DNA of 64,000 nucleotides from assembly GCA_964584985.1 (NCBI GenBank), contig CAZPBK010000003.1, forward strand, positions 11,284-75,283. Direction: 5' to 3'. Positions 55,463 through 64,000 of this stretch are shown here, piece by piece; position 1 is the first letter of the stretch; each line of letters begins with the position of its first letter. The position numbers were made by a program, and so were the translations under genes. The notes beneath the pieces were generated by a model, which worked only from the letters and a program-made list of their open reading frames with translations, had not been told where the DNA came from and did no database searches. This DNA comes from JABMRF01 sp964584985. GTDB taxonomy: Bacteria; Patescibacteriota; Patescibacteriia; UBA11705; JABHMO01.

Positions 55463-57007
55463 TTATCTGGCGTATTCGGTTAAACGATTTTCTCGAATAA
55501 TGGTAACTCTGATTTCTCCCGGATATTTGAGCTCAGCTTCTATTTCCTTGGCTACTTCCTCAGCCATATGTTGAGCATCAATATCTGAGATTTTTTGCGG
55601 TTCCACAAAAACCCTGATTTCCCGGCCGGCTTGCAAAGCATAGCTTTTTTCCACACCGTCGTGGCGTTTGGCAATGCTTTCCAATTCATCCAAACGCTGA
55701 AGATATTTTTCATAGGTATCTTTTCTGGCTCCGGGTCGGGCGCCGGAAATAGCGTCGGCCACTTTAACTATTACCGCTTCCAAAGTCGGCGGTTTGTCGT
55801 CATGATGAGTGGCGATCGGAGCAATAACTTGTTCTGAAAGATTGAATTTTTTACCGATGTCACGACCCAGTTCAGGATGTGTTCCTTGAATCTCATGATC
55901 AACCGCTTTGCCGATGTCATGAAGAAAACCGGCTTTTTTGGCTACATTAACATCAGCGCCCAAATCCTCGGCTAAAAGTGCTGATAAGTGAGAAACTTCA
56001 ATGGAATGTTGCAAAACATTTTGTCCAAAGCTGGTGCGGTATTTTAATCGGCCGATAATTTGCACCAATTTCGGATCCAGTCCGGCAATACCCACTTCAT
56101 AGCAAGCGTCTTCACCGGCTTTTTTAATATCCAAAGCAATTTCTTTTTTGGCTTCTTCCACCGCTTCTTCAATTCTGGCCGGATGAATTCTGCCGTCCAA
56201 GATCAATTTATCCAAAGCTGTTTTAGCCACTTGTCGTCTGATAGGACTAAAACCGGAAATAGTAATGGCTTCGGGAGTGTCGTCAACTACAATTTCCACA
56301 CCGGTAAGCTTTTCAATGGCTCGGATATTGCGTCCTTCACGACCAATAATTCTACCTTTCATTTCATCGGAAGGCAGATCAATAACCGTAGTGGTGGTTT
56401 CAACCGCATGATTGACCGAACAGCGTTGAATTACATTTACCAGTCTTTTCTTAGCTTCTTTTTCCAGTTCAGTGGAATTTTCTTCATCAAGTTTTTTTAT
56501 TCTTTCCATTAAGTTTTCACCCATGTCTTTTTCCACATTTTCCAAAAGAAGATTTTTGGCTTCTTCTTTGTTCAATCCGGCGATTTTTTCCAATTTATCC
56601 AGCTGATTTTGACGAATTTTTTGTATTTGTTTTTTAACCGCTTCCAGTTTTTGAGCGTTTTTTTGCAATTTACTTTGTTTTGATTCCAAATTAAGCAGTT
56701 TTTGATCAAAAAGAGTTTCTCTTTTTTCCAGTCTGCTTTGCATGGATCTGAGTTCGCTTCTTCGGTTTTGTTCTTCTTCTTTGGCTTTATCAATAATGTC
56801 CAGGGCTTTGTCTTTGGCTTTTAGCAAGATCTCTTTTTCCTTGGCCTTGGCATCATTAATGGCGGAGTGCATTTTTGATTCCAGTGAGTCGGCTTCGGCT
56901 TGAGCCATCTTTTTTCTGATAAAATATCCTACCAAAAATCCGGCAATCAACCCCAAACCAATAAAAATCGGATATAGCATATAATTGGCTATAGCCACCT
57001 GAATCAT
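55463..57007 (-). CDS. rny: Ribonuclease Y
   Basis: The 514-residue protein has an N-terminal membrane helix (about 8-28), a long coiled coil (about 30-190), a KH domain (about 205-265, with GRIIGREGRNIRAIEKLTG) and an HD domain (about 330-425, with GFLHDIGKAVDHE and THHDDKPP). RNase Y starts mRNA decay at the membrane. It is preceded by a strong promoter about 210 bp upstream, giving a long leader. The YmdB-type gene nearby is a classical partner in many bacteria. Confidence 0.97.
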   Translation of the reverse strand: MIQVAIANYMLYPIFIGLGLIAGFLVGYFIRKKMAQAEADSLESKMHSAINDAKAKEKEILLKAKDKALDIIDKAKEEEQNRRSELRSMQSRLEKRETLFDQKLLNLESKQSKLQKNAQKLEAVKKQIQKIRQNQLDKLEKIAGLNKEEAKNLLLENVEKDMGENLMERIKKLDEENSTELEKEAKKRLVNVIQRCSVNHAVETTTTVIDLPSDEMKGRIIGREGRNIRAIEKLTGVEIVVDDTPEAITISGFSPIRRQVAKTALDKLILDGRIHPARIEEAVEEAKKEIALDIKKAGEDACYEVGIAGLDPKLVQIIGRLKYRTSFGQNVLQHSIEVSHLSALLAEDLGADVNVAKKAGFLHDIGKAVDHEIQGTHPELGRDIGKKFNLSEQVIAPIATHHDDKPPTLEAVIVKVADAISGARPGARKDTYEKYLQRLDELESIAKRHDGVEKSYALQAGREIRVFVEPQKISDIDAQHMAEEVAKEIEAELKYPGEIRVTIIRENRLTEYAR

Positions 57008-57214
57008 TTGGTTAAATCAATACTAAATCAACCCTTTACATTTAAGATAAAGGTGAAAATCTTAATTCTTTTTTAAGTAGGAAGATTTTCATGTTTCTAT
57101 ATTTTTCTTAGCCAAAATAGGCGAAGAAAGAAGTGTTATAGTTGAAGTTAAACCGATTCGGCCAAATTTATTCCGGCAGCTATTAAGTTATTTTTATTAA
57201 TTATCGTACAAGTA

Positions 57215-57243
57215 TTGTAGCAGATGTTTGGGGTTTTGTCAAA
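57215..57243 (-). promoter_or_regulatory. Promoter of rny
   Basis: TTGACA, 17 bp, TACAAT on the minus strand, giving a leader of about 200 bases before the start codon. Confidence 0.75.
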
Positions 57244-57265
57244 GTCTTTGAAATTAAGACAAAAA

Positions 57266-57297
57266 CAAAGAACACTCTTTATCCGGAGTGTTCTTTG
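57266..57297 (-). terminator. Terminator of rpsA
   Basis: CAAAGAACACTC and GAGTGTTCTTTG form a perfect 12-bp stem with an 8-nt loop on the minus strand; it lies just past the stop codon. Confidence 0.85.
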
Positions 57298-57317
57298 GCT
57301 TTTTATTGGTAGGTATT

Positions 57318-58568
57318 TTACTCTTTATCTTTTTTTTCTTCTTCTTGGCTTTCATTGTTGTTTTTTTCTTTTTCTTCAGGAGTTTTGTCCTTTTCATGTT
57401 CTTCTTTGTTTTCTTTTTCTTCCTCAATTTCTTTTTTTTCTTCCGGTTCTTTTTGGTCTTCTTTTACTTCTCCCGGTTTGGCGGTTACACTTAATCCCAA
57501 ACGGTGTTGGTTCGGTTCAATGGAAACAATAGTGAATTCCATATTTGTCCCCGGCTCGGCAAAATTATCTACATCATTAATTTTCTTATTGGACAGTTCG
57601 GAAATATGAGCCAGTCCGTGAATATCTTCATCCAGTTTTACAAACAAGCCAAAAGGAGTAGTTTTTAGAATTTCTCCTTCCACAATATCACCGACCTTGT
57701 ATTTTGCATTAATGTTTTCCCAAGGATCTTTTTTTAGCTTTTTGCTGGACAAAAATATTTTGGATCCTTCAATTTTAATAATTTCAGCTTTAATCGGATC
57801 GCCCACGCTGAAAAGGTCAGCCGGATCGTCAATTCTTTGCCAAGCCAGTTCTGAAATATGTATTAATCCTTCCAAATTATCGCCGAATTCCACAAAAACA
57901 CCAAAACCGGTGACTGCGGTCACTTTACCTTCAATAACATCACCGATATTGTATTTTTCCAAGGTTTCTTTTTGTTCTTCTTCCCATGATGCTTTTTGAG
58001 AAACAATTAGTTTTTCCGCTTTTTCGTTTAAGTCCAAAATTTTAACAGATAGTTCTTCGCCCACATAGCTTTTCAATCTTTCCAGAATTTTATTTTTATC
58101 ACCGCCTTGCACTCGGGGGTAATATTCCGGGCTTAATTGAGATACCGGTAAAAATCCGGATACGCCGTTGACCGTAACCAAAAGTCCGCCTTTGTTGGCG
58201 TCGGTTACTTTGGCTTCTACGGTTTGATTTTGTTCTTTTATACCGATCAAGGTATTCCAGGTTTTTTGATGTCCGGCAAACCTGAAAGATAATTCCATCA
58301 TTCCTTGTTCGTTTTCTTTTTCCATGATGGTAGCTTCAGCTTCGTCTCCGGGTTTTAGATCGCTGAATTCCGGAGATTCTTGATAAAGTTCCTTGTTACG
58401 AACAATGCCGGTGATAATACCATCAATATCCAGCAGAACCTCTTTTGGAGAAGCGGTGATAACTTTTCCTTTAATTAATTCTCCTACTTCAGGTAATTGT
58501 TTTGAGCTGGGATCGTTTTCCAAAAGCTCTTGCATCTTTGAGTTTTGTGCTTCTTTAATAGTAGACAT
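57318..58568 (-). CDS. rpsA: Ribosomal protein S1 (four S1 domains) with a charged tail
   Basis: The 416-residue protein carries four S1 domains (about 25-95, 105-175, 190-260 and 275-350), each with the GxVxxVxxxGxxVxL-type pattern, for example IEGKVTAVTGFGVFVEF and VEGEILKTTPFGLFVKL. A Lys/Glu/Asp tail of about 60 residues follows. S1 helps mRNA bind the small subunit, especially when no Shine-Dalgarno site is present, which fits the many leaderless-like starts here. A weak AAGGA lies ahead of its own ATG. Confidence 0.96.
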   Translation of the reverse strand: MSTIKEAQNSKMQELLENDPSSKQLPEVGELIKGKVITASPKEVLLDIDGIITGIVRNKELYQESPEFSDLKPGDEAEATIMEKENEQGMMELSFRFAGHQKTWNTLIGIKEQNQTVEAKVTDANKGGLLVTVNGVSGFLPVSQLSPEYYPRVQGGDKNKILERLKSYVGEELSVKILDLNEKAEKLIVSQKASWEEEQKETLEKYNIGDVIEGKVTAVTGFGVFVEFGDNLEGLIHISELAWQRIDDPADLFSVGDPIKAEIIKIEGSKIFLSSKKLKKDPWENINAKYKVGDIVEGEILKTTPFGLFVKLDEDIHGLAHISELSNKKINDVDNFAEPGTNMEFTIVSIEPNQHRLGLSVTAKPGEVKEDQKEPEEKKEIEEEKENKEEHEKDKTPEEKEKNNNESQEEEKKDKE

Positions 58569-58595
58569 GTGTGTAGATCCTTTCTTCTTTTATAT

Positions 58596-58620
58596 AAAAA
58601 GTCCACTCTAAGGTGGATTT
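58596..58620 (-). promoter_or_regulatory. Hairpin with T-run in the rpsA leader
   Basis: ATCCAC and GTGGAC form a 6-bp stem with a 6-nt loop followed by five T, about 28 bases before the start codon and inside the transcript from the promoter at 58715-58743. A CCTTAG segment of the hairpin can also pair with CTAAGG near the start of the leader. Attenuation, for example by S1 itself, is possible. Confidence 0.45.
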
Positions 58621-58714
58621 TATATAGTGATAAAGGAATTTTCCATTAGAGTTATGAATTAGATAATTATGAATTAAATGGAACGGGTAGAGCCGTAGCC
58701 CTTAGCCTGAAATT

Positions 58715-58743
58715 ATTTTATCGTGTAAAAAGGTTTTTGTCAA
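58715..58743 (-). promoter_or_regulatory. Promoter of rpsA
   Basis: TTGACA, 17 bp, TAAAAT on the minus strand, with a leader of about 140 bases. Confidence 0.7.
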
Positions 58744-58901
58744 GTCATTGACATTGGATTGACCTTGGAATGAAAGTTTGCAATTTTTACCAAAAAAACT
58801 TTTTGGGGATTTTTAGATTTACAAAATACCGGGTATGTGATAAAATTGATTTGCGGACGGATAACAGTCCGCCGTCAATTAACTTATAATGTAATTTTTT
58901 T

Positions 58902-59561
58902 ATGAATATCAGCTGGTATGGACAATCCTGTTTTAAGATAGAAGCTAAAATTAAAAAAGACAAGCTGACCGTGATCACCGACCCTTATAATAAAAGTATC
59001 GGTTTTAGATTGCCAAAGGTAAAAGCGGATATAGTGACTGTTAGTCATGATCATGATGATCATAATAATTCAGAAGCTGTTAATCCGGGTGGTTCAGGAA
59101 AAAAAATTATTGTAAATCGTCCCGGAGAATATGAAGTCAGTGGCTGTTTGCTTCAAGGAGTCGGAGCTTTCCATGATAAAGAGCAAGGCGATAAAAGAGG
59201 AAAAGTGACTATGTTTAATATGGATATAAATGGAATAAATGTTTTGCATATGGGAGATATCGGCACCAAGCTTTCTGATAAGCAGTTGGAGGTCTTGGGT
59301 AATGTTGATATTTTATTGATTCCGGTTGGAGGAGTGTATACGGTCGATGCCAAAGAAGCGGCGGAAATTGTTCGTCAACTTGAACCAAGAATAGTTATTC
59401 CGATGCATTATAAAGTTCCCGGGTTGAAACTAGATTTGGATGGGTTGGATAAGTTTAAAAAAGAAATGGGTAACAGCGCCGAGGTTCTAAATAAATTAAA
59501 AGTAAAGAAAAAGGATTTACCTCAAGACAGAACAGAGTTGGTTATTTTGGAAAAAGTATAA
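58902..59561 (+). CDS. Metallo-beta-lactamase-fold hydrolase (UlaG/UPF0173-like)
   Basis: The 219-residue protein has the metal motif SHDHDDH (HxHxDH, about 49-55), preceded by the strand MNISWYGQSCFKIE, and later GDIG and MHYKVPG. It resembles the small L-ascorbate-6-P-lactonase-like/UPF0173 branch of the superfamily; the substrate is unknown. A GC-rich leader hairpin (GCGGAC/GTCCGC, 58853-58872) and a promoter-like TTTACA-17-TAAAAT precede it. It lies ahead of a coiled-coil gene and gyrA. Confidence 0.87.
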   Translation: MNISWYGQSCFKIEAKIKKDKLTVITDPYNKSIGFRLPKVKADIVTVSHDHDDHNNSEAVNPGGSGKKIIVNRPGEYEVSGCLLQGVGAFHDKEQGDKRGKVTMFNMDINGINVLHMGDIGTKLSDKQLEVLGNVDILLIPVGGVYTVDAKEAAEIVRQLEPRIVIPMHYKVPGLKLDLDGLDKFKKEMGNSAEVLNKLKVKKKDLPQDRTELVILEKV

Positions 59562-59578
59562 AGTATTAATATAAAAAA

Positions 59579-59938
59579 ATGTCCAAAAACAAAGCCGATT
59601 CAAAATATTTGGTTTTATGGATTTGTGTGATACTGACCGCAACGGTTATTTTTGCGGGGTGGTTTTTTGCCTTAAAACAAAATTTTGTTAAAATAAATGC
59701 ACAGATGCAGAATGAAGACGGTAGAGATATCGAGCAGATGGAACAAGAATTAACAAAAACCTTTCAGGGATTGGAAAATATTTTAAAAAAACAGGAATTA
59801 GCGGACTCTGAAGAAAATGAAACTGAAAAAAGAATAAAAGAACTGGAAAAAAAAGTTGATGATTTAAGCAAAAACAATACAGAGGTAAGTGCAAATCAAA
59901 CCGAAACAGAAAAAAAACAGGAGGATGTTCAAGAATAA
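59579..59938 (+). CDS. Small membrane-anchored coiled-coil protein
   Basis: The 119-residue protein has one N-terminal membrane helix (about 10-32, LVLWICVILTATVIFAGWFFAL) and a long coiled coil (about 40-115) rich in Glu, Gln and Lys. No motif is recognised. It lies between the MBL-fold gene (17 bp) and gyrA (63 bp) and may be co-transcribed with them. Confidence 0.6.
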   Translation: MSKNKADSKYLVLWICVILTATVIFAGWFFALKQNFVKINAQMQNEDGRDIEQMEQELTKTFQGLENILKKQELADSEENETEKRIKELEKKVDDLSKNNTEVSANQTETEKKQEDVQE

Positions 59939-60001
59939 AATAATTAGCAAAATAAATGATTATTACTAGCTGTAGCTATCGGCTAGTTTATGTTTTAACA
60001 T

Positions 60002-62545
60002 ATGCCAAAGAAAAATCATTCATCAAATTCAAAAGATAAAGAAGAGAAAGATAAAAAGAAGAAAATAGAACCTGAACTTTTAAATCAGGGAGGTAAAGAA
60101 ATTGAAGCTCCGATTGTGGAAGAAATGGAAAGTAGCTACATTGATTACGCTATGAGTGTTATTGTTTCACGCGCTTTGCCAGATGTTCGCGATGGCTTAA
60201 AACCGGTTCATCGTCGAATATTATACGCCATGTGGAGCATCGGTCTGAGATCTTCGGCTAAATACCGAAAATCAGCTACCGTAGTTGGTGAAGTTTTGGG
60301 TAAATATCATCCGCACGGAGATGTAGCTGTTTATGATTCCATGGTGCGTATGGCTCAAGATTTTTCCATGAGATATCAATTGGTTAACGGGCAAGGTAAT
60401 TTTGGTTCCATGGACGGAGACAGCGCAGCAGCCATGCGTTATACAGAGGCTAAATTACAAAAAATATCTGAGGAACTTTTGTTGGATTTGGAAAAAGATA
60501 CTGTTGATTTTGTGCCCAATTATGATGGAAGTCAAAAAGAACCAAGTGTTTTGCCGGCTAAATTGCCACATTTGCTGTTAAACGGTGGAGTTGGTATTGC
60601 CGTGGGAATGGCTACCAAAATTCCTCCGCATAATCTTTCTGAAGTGTGCGATGCGGTTTGCCAACTAATTGACCGACCGGAATCCAATGTTGATGATTTG
60701 ATGGATCATGTTAAAGGACCGGATTTTCCAACCGGGGGATTTATTTATGATCAAGAGGAAATTAAAAAAGCCTATACTACCGGTAAAGGTAAAATTGTTA
60801 TGCGAGCCAGAACCGAAATTGTGGAGGTAAAAGCTGGCAGCTTTCAAATTATAGTTTCCGAAATTCCATATCAAGTTAACAAGGCTACGCTTTTAGAAAA
60901 AATAGCCGAACTGGTTAAAGTCAAAAAAGTTGATGGAATAAGAGATGTTCGTGATGAATCAGATAAAGACGGTGTTCGCGTGGTTATTGATCTAAAGAAA
61001 GATGCTTATCCGAAAAAAGTGCTAAATAGATTATTTAAGTTGACTCAGCTTCAATGTAATTTTGATGTTAATATGCTAGCCTTGGCCGATGGTTTGCAAC
61101 CCAAGGTTATGAATCTAAAAGATATTTTGGAATACTATCTTCAGCATCGTCGGGAAGTTGTAAAAAGAAGAGCTGAGTTTGAATTAAGAAAAGCGGAAGA
61201 AAGAGCTCATATCTTGGAAGGTTTATCCAAGGCTATTGATAAGATTGACGCGGTGATCAAAACCATTAAAAAATCCAAAAACAAACAAGTGGCCGAAGAT
61301 AATTTAAGAAAAAATTTCAAGTTTACAAAGATTCAGGCTGTGGCGATTTTGGAGATGCGTTTGCAAAATTTAGCTAACCTTGAGAGATTGAAAATAGAGG
61401 ATGAATTAAAAGAAAAAAGAAAATTAATCAAGGAATTAAAGGAATTGTTGGCCTCGGCTAAAAAGATCATGGGAGTTATTAAAGAAGAATTGTTGGAAAT
61501 TAAAGAAAAATACGGAGACGCCAGAAAAACAAGAATTTTCAAATCGCCGGTGGGAGAATTTTCACAAGAAGATTTGGTGCCCAATGAAGCGGCTTTGGTT
61601 ATGGTGACCAATGACGGTTATATAAAGCGAATGCCTATTGATACTTTTAAAAGGCAAAGTCGTGGCGGAAAGGGGGTAATCGGTTTAACCACCAAAGAAA
61701 AAGATCATATTGATATGCTTTTCACCACCATGACGCATAAGGATCTTTTGTATTTTACATCCATGGGAAGGGTTTTTCAATTAAAAGCCTACGAGGTTCC
61801 AACAGCTTCGCGTACGGCCAAAGGACAAGCTTTGGTAAACTTTTTGCAGCTCGGACCGGATGAAAGAGTGACCGCCATAATGCCGATGGAAGACAAAACT
61901 TCAACCAAATATTTTTTCATGGCTACAGAACAAGGTAGAGTAAAGAAAACGCCGATAGAGGATTTTGCCAATGTGCGTCGCAGTGGATTAATCGCCATTA
62001 AAATTAAACCCGGCGATCGTTTGCGTTGGGTCAGAGGTACGGACGGAAAAAAACAGATTATGCTTATGACCGCCAAAGGAAAAGCCATTCGTTTTGACGA
62101 AAAAAATGTGCGTTCCATGGGAAGAACAGCTTCCGGCGTCAGAGGTATAAAACTTGGTAATAATGATCAAGTTGTGGGCATGGGTATGATTGATCCTGAA
62201 AATAAAGATTTGAATGTTTTGACCATTACGGAGAACGGCTTTGGTAAACAATCAAAATTGGGAAATTACAAGGTGCAAAACAGGGGAGGTAGCGGTATTA
62301 GGACCTTGAAAGTTTCCAGCAAAACCGGACAAGTAATAAAAGGAATAATAATTGACGCCAAGGAAGAAAAAGATAATGATATTTTGGTTATTTCCGAAAA
62401 GGGTCAAGTGATCAGAATTCCGTTTAAAGGTGTAAATGTTTTGGGTCGTGATACCCAAGGTGTTCGCTTGATGCGTTTTAAACAATCCGGCGACAAGGTT
62501 GTCACTTTTTCCAAAATAATCACTCAAGCTGAAGAGAAAAAATAA
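60002..62545 (+). CDS. gyrA: DNA gyrase subunit A
   Basis: The 847-residue protein has a short Lys-rich start, the breakage-reunion domain (about 40-500) with the catalytic tyrosine in AAAMRYTEAKL and the SxxR region, and a C-terminal beta-pinwheel of six blades (from about 520). The GyrA-box-like QSRGGKG marks it as gyrase rather than ParC. Gyrase introduces negative supercoils together with GyrB, which is not in the window. Confidence 0.97.
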   Translation: MPKKNHSSNSKDKEEKDKKKKIEPELLNQGGKEIEAPIVEEMESSYIDYAMSVIVSRALPDVRDGLKPVHRRILYAMWSIGLRSSAKYRKSATVVGEVLGKYHPHGDVAVYDSMVRMAQDFSMRYQLVNGQGNFGSMDGDSAAAMRYTEAKLQKISEELLLDLEKDTVDFVPNYDGSQKEPSVLPAKLPHLLLNGGVGIAVGMATKIPPHNLSEVCDAVCQLIDRPESNVDDLMDHVKGPDFPTGGFIYDQEEIKKAYTTGKGKIVMRARTEIVEVKAGSFQIIVSEIPYQVNKATLLEKIAELVKVKKVDGIRDVRDESDKDGVRVVIDLKKDAYPKKVLNRLFKLTQLQCNFDVNMLALADGLQPKVMNLKDILEYYLQHRREVVKRRAEFELRKAEERAHILEGLSKAIDKIDAVIKTIKKSKNKQVAEDNLRKNFKFTKIQAVAILEMRLQNLANLERLKIEDELKEKRKLIKELKELLASAKKIMGVIKEELLEIKEKYGDARKTRIFKSPVGEFSQEDLVPNEAALVMVTNDGYIKRMPIDTFKRQSRGGKGVIGLTTKEKDHIDMLFTTMTHKDLLYFTSMGRVFQLKAYEVPTASRTAKGQALVNFLQLGPDERVTAIMPMEDKTSTKYFFMATEQGRVKKTPIEDFANVRRSGLIAIKIKPGDRLRWVRGTDGKKQIMLMTAKGKAIRFDEKNVRSMGRTASGVRGIKLGNNDQVVGMGMIDPENKDLNVLTITENGFGKQSKLGNYKVQNRGGSGIRTLKVSSKTGQVIKGIIIDAKEEKDNDILVISEKGQVIRIPFKGVNVLGRDTQGVRLMRFKQSGDKVVTFSKIITQAEEKK

Positions 62546-62562
62546 GAGCTAAAACATACATG

Positions 62563-62594
62563 AAAAAATACAGCTGATCTGGCTGTATTTTTTT
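62563..62594. terminator. Terminator of gyrA
   Basis: AAAAATACAGC and GCTGTATTTTT form an 11-bp stem with a 6-nt loop; T-runs on both strands can serve the convergent nrnA gene too. Confidence 0.9.
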
Positions 62595-62642
62595 GGTTTA
62601 AAATAATATTTTTAATAAAAAGTATGAGATCAAGATTATTTT

Positions 62643-63587
62643 CTAAACGATTTTCCAACCCGAAGCGGTTTTTTCCAATCGTCCGGGAAAAGAAAATCCG
62701 GCCGCTTTGGCATGTCCGCCACCTCCGAATTTTTTGGCCAAAAGTGAAACATCAAATTCATCTTTGGTACTGCGCAGGCTGACCTTGATTATTCCTTCCG
62801 GTGTTTCCAAAACAACCATAATAATATCCGCCTTGTAAAGAGTGGTCAGAAAATTGGACAAGCCTTGGAAAACATGCGGCAAAATAATATCTTCTTTACT
62901 GATGACCGCGCTGACAATTTTGTATTCTTCATTATATTCCAAACGAGAAAGAATTTTTCCCCAAGCGCGTAGAGCCTCGGGACTGTTTTTTTTCCAAGTT
63001 GATTTGATTATGGTTTTTATGTCGGCGTTATGTTTCAAAAGATCAGAAGCCGTGGCCATTGATTCTTGGCTGGTGGCCGCGTTGGTAAAATAATTGGTGT
63101 CGGTGATTATGCCGGCCAAAAGCCAGGTGGAAATTTCTTTGGTAAAAGAAACTTTTTGAGTTTTAAAAATTTTATAAACAATTTCCGAGGCCGCGGAAAC
63201 CGGTTCAACCAGATTTAAATGCGCATAGCTTGGATTGGTTTGATGATGATCAATATTAATGGTAAAAACTTTATCTTTGGCTTTAAAAAATTTATCAGCT
63301 ATGCCGGTTTGAGAGGAATCACCACAGTCCAAAGTCACTATTAAATCATAATCTTCCGGATTCAGGTTGTGAGAATTTTGGTAAAAATCATTAACCTTGA
63401 AAAAATTCAGATTTTCCGGAAATTCATCCGGTGAGGCAATATTCACTTTTTTATTTAAAGCTTGTTGGCAAAAAAAAGCCATGGCTGCGCAAGAGCCGAT
63501 AGTATCGGCGTCCGGATTGCGGTGAGCCAAAAAAACGATTTTTTCCGCTTGCTTTATTTTTTCCAATATTTGTTGATAGATCGGCAT
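62643..63587 (-). CDS. nrnA: DHH-family NrnA-type phosphoesterase (oligoribonuclease/pAp phosphatase)
   Basis: About 314 residues from MPIYQQILEKIK; the in-frame ATG 12 codons upstream would overlap rbfA and looks less likely. The DHH domain carries AHRNPDADTIGS (about 22-33), LDCGDSS and IDHHQTN, and the DHHA1 domain ends FGGGGHAKAAGF. NrnA degrades nano-RNA and dephosphorylates pAp. It follows rbfA by 10 bp, a frequent pairing. Confidence 0.95.
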   Translation of the reverse strand: MPIYQQILEKIKQAEKIVFLAHRNPDADTIGSCAAMAFFCQQALNKKVNIASPDEFPENLNFFKVNDFYQNSHNLNPEDYDLIVTLDCGDSSQTGIADKFFKAKDKVFTINIDHHQTNPSYAHLNLVEPVSAASEIVYKIFKTQKVSFTKEISTWLLAGIITDTNYFTNAATSQESMATASDLLKHNADIKTIIKSTWKKNSPEALRAWGKILSRLEYNEEYKIVSAVISKEDIILPHVFQGLSNFLTTLYKADIIMVVLETPEGIIKVSLRSTKDEFDVSLLAKKFGGGGHAKAAGFSFPGRLEKTASGWKIV

Positions 63588-63597
63588 AAATCCGTAT

Positions 63598-63927
63598 TTA
63601 TTCCAGGTGATCCAAGGTTTCAAAAACTTCTTCGGCCATTTTTTCGCTTTTATCCAAACGAAAGTTTAATTCCGGAGTGTATTTTATTTTGATTTTTCGT
63701 CCCAAGAATTTTTTCAGGTTGTGGCGGTTGTTTATCAATTCAGACAAGACTTCTTCGGTTTTATCAAAAGGTAAGACACTAACAAAAACAGTGGCTTTTT
63801 TTAAATCTGCACTACATTTAACTCTTTTTACGGTAACCAAAGCTTCGGAGCTTAGCTCCAAATGTTTGGCAATAATCTCGCTTAAGTTTTTTTGTAGCAA
63901 AGTGTTTACTTTGGGCATTCTGGACAT
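63598..63927 (-). CDS. rbfA: Ribosome-binding factor A
   Basis: The 109-residue protein has the KH-like fold of RbfA: MSRMPKVNTLLQKNLSEIIAKHLE..., the kinked-helix region VKCSADLKKATVFVSVLP and the end GRKIKIKYTPELNFRLDKSEKMAEEV split over strands. RbfA matures the small ribosomal subunit. No Shine-Dalgarno site is seen ahead of the start. In many bacteria it lies between infB and nrnA; infB is not in the window to the right end. Confidence 0.95.
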   Translation of the reverse strand: MSRMPKVNTLLQKNLSEIIAKHLELSSEALVTVKRVKCSADLKKATVFVSVLPFDKTEEVLSELINNRHNLKKFLGRKIKIKYTPELNFRLDKSEKMAEEVFETLDHLE

Positions 63928-64000
63928 ATTTCTTTGATTTTTTTATTTAAGAATTAAGTTTAATTTATTATAGCAAAAATGTCAATTCAGCGCAGTTTTT

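Noticed and set aside
1..64000. CRISPR arrays, insertion sequences, prophage
   Set aside because: I saw no regularly spaced direct repeats, no transposase and no phage structural genes anywhere in the window.

Overview
The window is AT-rich bacterial DNA that fits a member of the Candidatus Patescibacteria (CPR), probably in the parcubacterial part of the group. I infer this from the mix of universal information-processing genes, V-type H+-pyrophosphatase, VanW and O-antigen-ligase-like surface proteins and a type IV pilus ATPase, and from Lys/Glu-rich extensions on many housekeeping proteins and many unrecognisable small proteins. No 16S rRNA is present, so the lineage is not proven. Two runs of exactly 100 N (32760-32859 and 35677-35776) show a scaffolded, probably metagenome-derived assembly. 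The genetic code looks standard: UGA is a stop in several genes and no housekeeping gene carries an internal UGA.

Layout. 1-3.0 kb: comM start, thiol-redox protein, lspA, a DksA-type zinc finger, and an oxygen-defence unit (Fur/PerR-like regulator, rubrerythrin, desulfoferrodoxin). 3.1-3.5 kb: a probable structured RNA on the minus strand. 5-7.7 kb: rpsO-pnp. 8.8-11 kb: a Xer-like recombinase, two tRNA-Arg genes and two perfect parS palindromes. 11-20 kb: orphan genes, a decayed DUF218 gene, DUF167, an inositol-monophosphatase-family gene, tsaC, tig, hppA, rpmF and tRNA-Glu. 20.5-25.7 kb: a TrmB-like regulator divergent from a two-gene operon, then tsaD-tsaE-kinase. 26-39 kb: pilB, ychF, groESL, surface-polysaccharide genes, yidC and nusA. 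39.7-41.7 kb: rpsF-ssb-rpsR-efp. 43.8-49.3 kb: recA, a RodZ-like gene, ftsK, a large structured RNA and clpP. 49.5-64 kb: a rod-shaped small RNA, VanW, Hsp20, HU, a YmdB-type phosphoesterase, rny, rpsA, gyrA, nrnA and rbfA.

The genes fall into two classes. Almost all housekeeping genes start behind an AT-rich leader with no Shine-Dalgarno sequence. About 19 orphan genes, most of them single units, have a strong AAGGAGG-type site. Many of these also have a TTGACA-17-TAnnnT-type promoter and their own hairpin terminator. They are spread through the whole window and look like one expression class of lineage-specific proteins.

The most unusual items are three candidate non-coding RNAs (3143-3470, 48172-48605, 49583-49730), the parS pair, the protein-kinase-like gene overlapping tsaE behind tsaD, possible attenuators ahead of nusA and rpsA, and inverted-repeat operators at groESL and the TrmB-like gene.
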